NCBI RefSeq assembly: GCF_910592395.1 | Contig: NC_088318.1 | Location: forward strand, 8,248,349 to 8,312,348 | DNA: 64,000 nucleotides | Direction: 5' to 3' | Origin: Lineus longissimus | Lineage: Eukaryota; Nemertea; Pilidiophora; Heteronemertea; Lineidae | Shown here: positions 55,098 to 64,000 of the stretch, in pieces | Numbering within the stretch: position 1 is the first letter of the stretch | Layout: each line of letters starts with the position of its first letter | Position numbers and translations under genes: made by a program | The notes under the pieces: generated by a model | Told to the model about the DNA's origin: nothing | What the model saw: only the letters and a program-made list of their open reading frames with translations | The model's database searches: none

Positions 55098-57105
55098 TAA
55101 TTATGCCCCCGCTAAAGTGGGGGCATTATGTCCGCCGTCCGCCGCACTGAATTCCAGACTATAACTCAAGAACCCCTTGCTCGGCTGACTTGAAATTTTT
55201 AGGGGGTGTAGGCCTAGTGTGTCAAAGGGTCCCTATTGTTTTTTGGCGCGTTCCAAAATCCAATATGGCCGCCAGCCGCCATCTTAGGTTTTTCGCATTC
55301 CGCTTGTTTACTAAAGAACCAGAGGTCCAACAGTCTTCAAACTTTTGTGGTGGGATGGTCTATGGTAGGGGAGGTTCCCTATCGATTTTGGGCCCGACCC
55401 GAAATCAAAGATGGCCGCCAGCCACCATCTTAGATTTTCGCATTCCGCTCGTTAACTGGAGAACCGGAGGTCTAACAGTCTTCAAACTTTTGTGGCGTAA
55501 TGGTCTATGGTAGGGGAGGTTCCCTATCGATTTTGGGCCCGACCCGAAATCAAAGATGGCCGCCAGCCACCATCTTAGATTTTGGCATTCCGCTCGTTAA
55601 CTGGAGAACCGGAGGTCCAACAGTCTTCAAACTTTTGTGGCGTAATGGTCTATGGTAGGGGAGGTTCCCTATCGATTTTGGGCCCGACCCGAAATCAATT
55701 CAAAGATGGCCGCCAGCCACCATCTTAGATTTTGGCATTCCACTCGTTAACTGGAGAACCAGAGGTCCAACAGTCTTCAAACTTTTGTGGTGTAATGGTC
55801 TATGGTAGGGGAGGTTCCCTATCGATTTTGGGCCAGACCCGAAATCAAAGATGGCCACCAGGTCCCCGACTTTGTGATTTGTATTCCGCCCCGTAAATTA
55901 AGAACCGAGTGAGTGACAGACCTGAAACTTATGTGGTGTTATTACCTAGTGTAGGGGAGGTTCCCTATCCATTTTTGGCCCGATCTGAAATCCAAGATGG
56001 CTGCCAGGCCCGACTTGGTTTTTCGCATTCCGACCTGTAACTCAAGAACCAAGTGAGTGACAGACCTGAAACTTATGTGGTGTGATGAGGTTGTGTAGGG
56101 GAGGTTCCCTGTCGATTTTGGGCCTGACCCAAAATTCAATATGGCTGCCAGCAGCCAACTTAGATTTTGGTATTCCAATTGTTAACTGAAGAACTAGAGG
56201 TTTGACACACTTCAAACTTTTGTGGTGCAATGGTCATTCAGGGGATGCTCTCTATCAATTTTGGGCGCATTCCAGAATCGAAAATGGCCTCCAGCCGCCA
56301 TCTTAGATTTTTGCTGAGATGAGATAAGATAAGAGATGAGATAAATAGCCACGCAGTTGCTATTCATTGATATCCGAGCATTGGATATTCTGTGACAGAC
56401 ATCAGGAGATGAGATAAATAGCTAGGCAATTCCTATTCATTGATATCCGAGCATTGGATATTCTGTGACTGACACCAGGAGAAGGGATAAATAGCCTGAC
56501 AGTTGTTATTCATTAGCATGTAAGCAATGGATATTCTGTGACTGATTCTAGCAGATTGCACTTTAAGCTACCCGGCAGTGACTAGTCTTTAACTTCCTGA
56601 GTACCAGATATTCTGTGACTGATTCCAGGCGATCGCATAATTGATGCTGTTCCAGTAACAGGGTCAACAGCTTGCCCACTGATCTTCTGTGTAAATTGCT
56701 AGCAGGCAATCGCCTTGGAAACGGCAAAAACTTAAAAGATCAAGGAGATGACAACGGCGAAAATAGTATAGACCACGCTTCACCTCTGTAGTGAGTAAAT
56801 GGGAAAACCAACCTCTGCTGTTCACGTGCATGTCTATTGTCAGACCAACTAGCCCAGTCAACAGCCATATTATTGTGGATGTTATTTGAGAGCCTCCACA
56901 AAATTTCATAAACAGCCACAGAGAAGATATTATCGTATTTATGCGCTTATAAGCGCACTGCGCTTATATTCGAGGTGCGCTTATAGCCACAATTTCATAT
57001 TTATAGGCTAAATAACGTGCGCAATGAACATATTAACACACCGAACACACCAGAGCGGGGGCATACATGCGCAATTTGCCCCAATTGCGTTATATATTTC
57101 TAGTT
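55098..57105 (-). mobile_element. Family-2 repeat-array element, copy B2
   Basis: Inverted, near-identical copy of B1 (19560-21824): the 3' hairpin (ATGCCCCC...GGGGGCAT) is at 55101-55127 and the 5' end AACTAGAAATATATAACGC reads inward from 57105. It has fewer 145-bp units than B1 and almost none of the GGCGGACGC tract. Flanks differ from those of B1, so the copies inserted independently or one was moved. Confidence 0.88.
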
Positions 57106-57861
57106 ATCAATATAAAATTTACAAAGTACCAACTCATGATAAGCGTAGGCCTACTAAACAACCAGCCTAGCACGGTATATTCGCATGATGACATTAACTC
57201 CAATAACCATAATCCGAGTCCTATTGACAATCAGGCATACGACATGGGCGACAGCACAATTTACTAATCACACTTCAGTTTCATCACAATTAGAAATAGG
57301 CCTCGCCGGCCAGCATTGAACCTTATGACTATTCGTTTACCATTCTAAAATACCTTGGTACCGTAAAGTCAACTTTTAAATGGAAAATGCATAAGCCTCG
57401 TTCTGAGAGCGGAGTGTTTTGGACACGCAACCAAGATGCTCTACCAAAGTTCCCTCGGGTTGCACTAAAATGTGGAAACCATGCACACGTCACGTCAATG
57501 GAATTTCAGCTCACTTCAGAAGTTTGAGGCTCTCAAAACACTGCTTCAAACACAAATCAGCCAAGAAAGCATCAACCACCCTAAGTTTTTTAATAAGCAC
57601 TGCACATATTTGCCGAGAAAAACGCTCCAAATAGCCCATTTGCGCGGATTTTAGCATCACTTGAGCGAGCCGATGCGGACTTCCTATGCGCGCTGTACAA
57701 AATGTACATGTCTCATTTTCTGTAACGTTGCCGTAACATAATGTAAACAGCGGCACTACCGGCGCTCCGGCCGGGCCGGCGATGGGTGGAATTTGTCAAA
57801 TTCGCACATATTCAAGTTATTTTCGTGGCCTATCTTTTTAAGTTTGAGGTATTTTAGAATA
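57106..57861. other. No recognised gene
   Basis: Short frames without family features on both strands. A GC-rich stretch (gccgggccggcg) lies near 57768. Confidence 0.4.
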
Positions 57862-58078
57862 GAAATTGAACCCTCGGCTTCGGACCTTGGTTGAGTTACC
57901 AAGACACTCGAGGGTGGAGCTAAAATACAGTCCAAACCCGAGCCGACCAAGACACTCGAGAGTGGAGCTAAAATTTCGTCCAAACCCGAGCCGACAGGCG
58001 AGGGTTTGGACTGTATTTTAGCTCCACCCTCGAGTGTCTTGGTAACTCAACCAAGGTCCTCCGCCTCGGGTTCAATTC
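57862..58078. repeat. 217-bp palindromic (foldback) element
   Basis: The left arm ttgaaccctcggcttcgg through caagacactcgagggtggag is repeated in reverse complement on the right, ending cctcgggttcaatt. A second direct copy of accaagacactcgag and ggagctaaaat lies in the centre. No gene. Confidence 0.85.
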
Positions 58079-58139
58079 CCTAAATACATTTAATATAGAA
58101 ATCTGCCTATATAACAGGGAAGCAAGCGTACCAGATGTT

Positions 58140-58620
58140 TAACTGGCTACACAGCCTCGTTAGCCTATCCACTTCAAAATGGCTAACACAGCCTATTTAG
58201 TTTTCAATTTCATAATGGCCACCAAGGCCTGTAACATCGTGAAATGATAAATTGGCTATTACAGCCCAGTAGGCCAACATGCATTAGGCATAACAGCCCC
58301 CAAAAGTGGCAACCCCAGCCGACAAGCATTCCAGCTAACGCATGGCTACCACAGCCTTAGCCTATCAGCTTCCATAATGGCCACCACAGCCTGTAACACC
58401 GAGGGATTATAAACTGGCTACCACAGCCCAGATAGGTATAACAACCTCCACAATTGACTACCACAGCCCAGATAGGTATAATAACCTCCACAATTGGCTA
58501 CCACAGCCTACAAGCCTTCCATGGCTACCACAGCCTGTAAAATCGGGAAATAAGAAATGGCTGCCTCAGCCTATAAAGCCTTAGAGCTACCATATGGCTA
58601 TCCAAGCGTATAAAATTAAG
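58140..58620. repeat. Degenerate tandem repeat with ggctaccacagcc motif
   Basis: More than ten copies of ggctaccacagcc at irregular spacing of 35-50 bp. A 45-bp unit with cccagataggtataa is duplicated in tandem at 58420-58510. Confidence 0.75.
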
Positions 58621-58671
58621 AAATCAGAAATCGGGATTAGACTTGGGCCTACATATATCCGTCGGCCATGT

Positions 58672-59128
58672 GTCAAGAGCATGCCTTAGTACTCTTCAGA
58701 TATTTTTAGCTACGCTGGCTAGAGCCGGTGTAGCTTATCAGATGAGCAGGGGAGCCACGAAAGTAGTTCCCAGGTGTTAAAGCAATACTTAGTCCTAATG
58801 CCTAATGCCTAATGCCCAATGCCTAACCTCAGTGATCACCTAGCGAGTAAGCTAGGAACTAAATTAAGTGCTGCCACCTAGCGTCAGTAGCGATCAACCA
58901 AGCCACAACAAACTAGATGGCGTTACAACAGAAGAAGAAACGTTGACCGAAATGACGTTACGTCGTGAGCAGTACAGCGCCAGTTGAGCGAATGCAAAGT
59001 AAGTGAAAGCACGCTTTAGTCATTTTAACATGTGTCAAGTACTCTTCAGATATTTTTAGCTACGCTGGCTAGAGCCGGCATAGCTTATCAGATGAGCAGG
59101 GGAGCCATGAAAGTAGTTCCCAGGTAGG
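58672..59128. repeat. 100-bp direct repeats about 360 bp apart
   Basis: gtactcttcagatatttttagc through gtagttcccaggt occurs at 58690-58775 and 59040-59125 with few differences. The spacer contains (cctaatg)n near 58796 and the CRE-like words tgacgttacgtcg near 58952. It might be a short LTR-like pair or a local duplication carrying a promoter. Confidence 0.7.
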
Positions 59129-59639
59129 GGCAGTGCAAAATGCTTATTTGCAGAAAATATTGGCTGCTTGTAGAGAAGCATCAGCCCTGAAATGCGAGTT
59201 CATGATGCATTCTAAATATGGGCTGCTTAAATCTTCGTGAAATCGTAAGTATGATTGATAATTATCACATTGTAGAAAATCGTCTGCTGAACCTGCTATT
59301 TGTTTGCGGATCCAAGCTCCCCACCTTGTTTTGCCAATGCATTATGGAATCAAGACACGGGCATATGAATAGTGAAAACACACCGAGATTGGAAATTTGG
59401 AAAACGGAGAACGACTTTATGTTCTGCCTCAGTATTGAGAGTAAAATGTAGGTCAATATTTCGAAGGGCTAGATGCTACGCATGAAAAATAAAAATATGA
59501 TTTTATCGGATCTATTGTCGATTCAACGAATAAAATTCTAAATGAAGTAGAAGTGAAACAAAACTTGCAGTTGTTTATTGTATGAATTTTGGAAGTGAAG
59601 GCGGATTGATACACGGCATCAGAAGGGACAGAACCTCCT

Positions 59640-61045
59640 GCGCGGGCCGGACATCAGTTTGTCTTTCGTGAAGAAGGTGAGTAAGTTTCTTTTTTTACGG
59701 TTGCTAAAATTGTGTTGTTGCCTGTAAATTGGGATTGTATCTAACACGTGAAGTGTCAGGGTCATCGAGGTGCTGTCATTTGTTTATTTTCAACGTTTTG
59801 ATGCCGAAAACAGCGTGTTGTTTACATTTTCTCTTGATTTGCTAGGTACAATTGGCCATGACAACTGTTATTTGAAAAATCATAGTATAGAATGACTCCT
59901 GTAGCTTGTTTACATAGGAAGTGTTACCGTTGTAGGCTTTCTGTCTCGTTAAATTTGCTCAGTCATTGAGTCGAAGTCGAAGATCAAAACACAAAAAATT
60001 CTTCCCAATCATCAGAATGAAATAATCGTAATACTTCACAATTATCTATTACACATAGATATAACAACTACAGGAGAATGACTTTGAAATCCAGACAAAA
60101 ATTTGTTATAAGAATAGCCTCTTTGTATTTATAAACATCATCGACGTAATCAAAACAAACCCGAACGCTAGATAGACGAACAAACATGGCGGACTGCTTC
60201 ACAAGAAGTTGACGTTTTCTCATGTTTCTTGTCAAAATAACAATGATATCGTAGACCTTTGATAGTGACACTGGTCAGAGTACACAAATAATAGCGACGA
60301 AGTAGTCTGCTGGAATTGCGAGGTATTTTTAACGAACAATAAAACTACCATTCTCAGTCTATGCTGATACGCCATACGGAAAACCGTGAGGAGCTGCATG
60401 AACTGGGCCTACATTATTTACCATACATTACAGTTACGTACCGGATACCGGTACATGAACAAATGCAATACACTGCAACATATGTGCAGGGAAGTAAAGT
60501 ATGCATTGCAAGCCATGTGTCCAAACTCTACCAAGGTGAACGTTAGTAAATAAGGGTGAACTTTTTCAAATCTATTAACTTTATTTTATCCCCCCCCCAC
60601 CAGTTCACTAGTTTTTCACAAAAGTTTTGACATTTTTTTGTACATTTATGTTTTACCTTATCACCAACATGAACAGCAAGCCATACAGGGTTGTATATCC
60701 TCTCACGGCTTTCGCGTATCAGCACAGACTACTCATTGTTTTTGTAACATTAATATAATGATCGGGAATGTTGATAATAAGTATCTTATTTTGATGGTGT
60801 TTTTTTACAAATTGCTCTTTTTTCTCATGTTTACAGGATGATGCAGTCTATAATCTACGAGTCATTCCGGTGGTCTCCACTGGCAAAGTGGTGTTGCTGT
60901 GCATGCTGGGGAACTGGTGACATGAAACCAATCAACCAGTCAGCCATGAGATTGACAGGATCGGGAAAGAAGACGCTGTATCTTAGCTGATTTGTCCTTC
61001 ACGTTTTGGTCTTGTTTTACTGTATTATACAAGTTGATTGAATAA
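59640..61045 (+). CDS. Candidate two-exon small gene or transcript
   Basis: A potential exon ends at 59676 before gtgagtaag. A strong acceptor (tttctcatgtttacag) ends at 60836, and AATAAA lies near 61041. In the last exon ATG at 60838 opens 50 codons (MMQSIIYESFRWSPLAKWCC start, TLYLS end at 60990). A second frame is also open across the join (DISLSFVKK, then DDAVYNLRVIPVVSTG), to a stop after MLGNW. Both products are short and unknown. A long non-coding RNA is equally possible. Confidence 0.3.
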
Positions 61046-61369
61046 AGAAGCCTTGAAATTGAATAGGCATCTCTGAATTTTTATTTATTATAATATTAAA
61101 AAATAAAGCTTGCCTATCAAACCTAAACTCTTGAACATGCAACTTTTAACCCTTATACTAGTGTCATGCTCGACCTTAGGTCGAGTTAAAATTCCTACCC
61201 CTTTACTGTATCGCTCGAACCTAGGTCAAGAGAGAGGGAAATGCCTCAGAAAATAAATTATCCAGGGCGCAATTGGAGTCCTTTTTGTTTACTTTATCTG
61301 CCAGTGTAAAGACGGCACTGCGTCTGATCATTGATAACTTGCAACTGAAAGTCAAGCACCTTTTCAGAA

Positions 61370-61599
61370 GAGGTGAGGCAAGGGTTATGGTGATATAAGA
61401 GACGTCATCATGCCTCATGTCACAATCAAGTAAGAGACCGCATTGTCGCCTGAATGATATGAGACAAGAGGGTGATGTCACAATCAAGTAAGTGACCACA
61501 TTGTAGCCTGATCGATATAAGAGAAGAGCGTGATGTATGAGACGTTATCATGCCTGATGTCACAGTCAAGTAAGACTTCGTTGTAGCCTGATTGATATA
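61370..61599. repeat. Tandem repeat array hosting the pogo element (left part)
   Basis: Units of about 75-80 bp with catgcctcatgtcacaatca, agtaagagaccgcattg and tagcctgattgatat. The array continues at 63344-63530, so the pogo element split it. Confidence 0.8.
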
Positions 61600-63343
61600 C
61601 CGTATTTGATGGTGTATAAGTCGCACCTTTTTACATTGAAAAATTCTGCCGAAGTGGGGGGTGCGACCTATATACGGAAGTGCGACTTATACACCAAAGG
61701 CCCGTGAACGGCGAAATGATGCAACCCAAAAATCCCCCATCGGGAGCCCCACGTAGCAATCACAGCGCGCCAAATGATAGCACGCGAGAGGTCAAGGTCG
61801 CACTTGTATTGTATTGCACACACACATGGTCGAGTGGTTTACAATAGCAAAAATGCTGAAAAGATTCAGTTATACCGGGAAATTCAAGCTAGAAGTGGTC
61901 AAGTATGCAGAGGAGAATGGCGGGAATCGGGCTGCTGGTCGGCAGTATGCAGTAAGTGAGAAACTGGTGCGTGATTGGCGCAGGAATCAGGACACCATCA
62001 AAGAAATGCTGAGAAAAAAACGAGCAAGGCGCGGGAAGGATGCCCTCTGGCCAGAATTGGAACGAGAACTTGTCGGGTGGGTTACGGATTTACGAGATTC
62101 TGGACGCTCGGTGAACACTATCATGATCCGTCAAAAAGCACTAACTGTTGTTAGGCATGATGAAGCATATGAGGATATAAGGGATGAATTCATCGGCAGT
62201 GAGGGTTGGTGCTACCGTTTTATGAAACGGCATGACCTTGTCATTCGGACCAGAACAACACTTGCGCAAGCCCTTCCAGCTGACCTTGACGATAAAGTTA
62301 TCAGTTTTCATCGATTTGTTATACGGATGCGTAGGCAGCACGGATACTTGATCTCTTGCATTGGGAACATGGATGAAACCCCTTGCACATTTGACATTCC
62401 AATGAATCATACTGTGCACAAAAAAGGCGATAAAACTTTTGCTGTGAAAACCACCGGTCATGAGAAAACTCACTTTACTGTTGTTCTTGCCTGCATGGCA
62501 GATGGCACTAAATTGAAACCGATGATTATATTCAAGCGTAAAACTATGCCCAGGGATAATTTTCCGGTCACAGTGAATGTGCAAGTACAAGCTAAAGGGT
62601 GGATGGATGAGAACATGATGAATGTGTGGATATCGGAAATCTGGCGCAGGAGGCCCGGTGGAATAAGAAATGACTTGAGTTTGCTTGTGTTTGACAGCAT
62701 GCGGGCACACCTGGAAAGCAAAACCGTCGTGAACGGTGTAACACACACTGTGCAGTCATTTCAGGGGGGTGTACCAAACTCCTTCAGCCGATTGATGTTA
62801 GTCTCACTAAACCTTTCAAAGATGCACTTCGATACGAATGGGAGTCTTGGATGCAGAGTGATGATGACCACACGTTCATGGCAACAGGGAAAATGCGGGC
62901 AGCATCGCCAGGAATCATTTGTGCTTGGGTGAGTCGGGCATGGGATACAGTTGACGCCGGAATCGTTCGAAAGTCCTTTTTGAAGACGGGCATATCAAAT
63001 GCACAAGACGGAGTTGAGGACGACTGGCTGTGGAGAGACTGAAAATGTCACGGATCAAGACCGCGTGCATGCGTTCGAGGCAGCCGACCAGGATCAGGAG
63101 AGCATGGATAGTGACAATGACATTACCGATTCTCAACGTATTCGGGCGTTTGATGGCTACGATGACGATTCAGAATTCAAGGGATTTGATTCAGACAATT
63201 TGGAATAGGCCTTTCGCCATGGAACTCATGAAATAGTTATGTTAGACTTGGTAAGTGGCAAAAAACATTTTACATAAACTTTTGGAGCCAAAGTTGGGGG
63301 TGCGACTTATACACCCATGCGACTTATACACCATCAAATACGG
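61600..63343 (+). mobile_element. Nearly intact pogo-type DNA transposon
   Basis: The ends CCGTATTTGATGGTGTATAA and the inverted right end are the same over about 28 bp (to gtcgcacc). At the right end the motif gcgacttatacacc is present twice. TA precedes the left end; only A follows the right end, as if one T of the TA duplication was lost. It sits inside a tandem array and carries one transposase gene. Confidence 0.88.
61826..63208 (+). pseudogene. Pogo transposase (CENP-B/DDE_1 type) with two frameshifts
   Basis: The ATG at 61826 precedes an N-terminal helix-turn-helix (YTGKFKLEVVKYAEENGG, KLVRDWRRN), a CENP-B-like second helix region (VNTIMIRQKALTV, GWCYRFMKRHDL), then the DDE core: IGNMDETPCTF (first Asp), LLVFDSMRAHLES (second Asp) and LLQPIDVSL (third Asp). 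A shift at the G-run at 62764-62769 separates the second and third Asp, which is otherwise preserved (CTKLLQPIDV; FKDALRYEWESWM). A second shift near 63040, after WLWRD, precedes an acidic tail ending EFKGFDSDNLE at 63208. The protein would cut and paste the element at TA. Few defects suggest recent activity. The annotated TTG frame upstream of 61826 is not needed. Confidence 0.88.
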
Positions 63344-63530
63344 AAGAGAAGCGGGTGATGAAAGAGACTGCATCATGCCTCATGTCACAATCAAGTAAGA
63401 GACCGCATTGTAGCCTGATTGATATGAGAGTAGAGGGGGTGATGTTAGAGACGGCATCATGCCTCATGTCACAATCTAGAGACTGCATTGGAGCCTTATG
63501 GGAGGGAATAGGGCAGTGATACAAGAACTA
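63344..63530. repeat. Tandem repeat array hosting the pogo element (right part)
   Basis: Same units as at 61370-61599 (catgcctcatgtcacaatca, agagaccgcattgtagcc), two to three copies, beginning right after the transposon end. Confidence 0.8.
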
Positions 63531-64000
63531 ATCTAAACTCAAGGTAATGATGGAGACATTTGCACTGACGTACTTTTATGACCTTCTGCCCTACTTAAAG
63601 TAGGCGTGTTTGGTATCGAACTAAAGATAATGAACAGTAGGTTTGCGCTAACCCATTTTCATTGCCAACTGACCTACTTGGAGACGGTTACAGCGAAAGG
63701 TGTCATCCGTGTTTGATATCAAACTAAAAGTGTTTAAGAGTAGGTTTACCCTGATATACTTTTATGACTCACTAAACAACTTCAACACCGTTAGAGGAAG
63801 GCAGTCGCATTAATGGTATCAAACTAAAGGTACTGAAAGAGCAGTTTTGCGCTGGCCTGCTTAAACAGAGTTGGAGCATAGGCACTGAAGGTATTGAAGA
63901 GCGGATGTGACAAAAGAACCCCTCAACTACTTCATTCACTGCAGTTCAAATAAAACCTTCACAACTGTCATCCATCCTAGGGGCCAAATTCATTAGACGT
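63531..64000. repeat. Imperfect repeats near the window end
   Basis: Loosely repeated phrases (ggtatc-aaactaaag, gtaggtttgcgctaacc, acttttatgac) every 80-110 bp suggest an old tandem array. No gene. Confidence 0.4.

Overview
This is a eukaryotic genomic window, almost certainly from a metazoan and most likely a marine invertebrate. The evidence is spliced exons with GT/AG borders and AATAAA signals, a BEN-domain gene, and a very mixed load of mobile elements: two BEL/Pao LTR retrotransposons, CR1-like and other LINE fragments, a Penelope-like GIY-YIG fragment, a Crypton/DIRS-type tyrosine recombinase, a FLYWCH-MULE, pogo, PIF/Harbinger and hAT-like elements. The species cannot be fixed from the sequence; amphioxus, hemichordate, echinoderm and mollusc all fit. 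No bacterial operons, rRNA, tRNA or CRISPR were seen.

Host sequence is sparse. At 210-2023 (+) lie the last exons of a BEN-domain gene with an in-frame TGA in the last exon. Two phase-0 exons on the minus strand (4914-5015 and 23756-23887) look like one unidentified host gene whose intron of about 19 kb received most of the insertions. A weak two-exon candidate transcript lies at 59.6-61.05 kb.

Nearly everything else is layered transposons. A BEL/Pao element (5859-19283, with LTRs and a near-perfect 5-bp target duplication) has a 118-bp MITE in gag, a broken MULE between RT and RNase H, a 3.5-kb Helentron-like element in RNase H (itself carrying a PIF/Harbinger derivative and a complete two-exon minigene), and a TIR element with a 7-bp duplication after pol. 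Next comes a TIR element (19435-23315) holding two repeat-array elements (B1, C1), then Penelope and LINE fragments, a nest of inverted repeats at 28.7-32 kb, a second decayed BEL (33.9-35.8 kb, minus), several foldback and TIR elements (37-47 kb), a tyrosine recombinase (48 kb), a CR1-like LINE (49.2-54.7 kb) split by three insertions including C2 (inverted copy of C1), then B2 (inverted copy of B1), and finally a nearly intact pogo-type transposon (61600-63343) inside a tandem array.

The most interesting structure is a plan shared by at least four otherwise different repeat families. Each has a 5' subterminal motif, usually a core of long tandem repeats, a GGAC-rich simple tract, and a 3' hairpin (followed by an A-run in three of them) whose arm repeats the 5' motif. 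Insertion sites, where clear, are A/T runs. This resembles Helentron-type non-autonomous elements (HINE/Pearl-like), and one member carries an intron-containing gene. A second theme is a set of unrelated TIR or foldback elements with 9-bp (one up to 11-bp) target duplications, alongside a MULE transposase relic.
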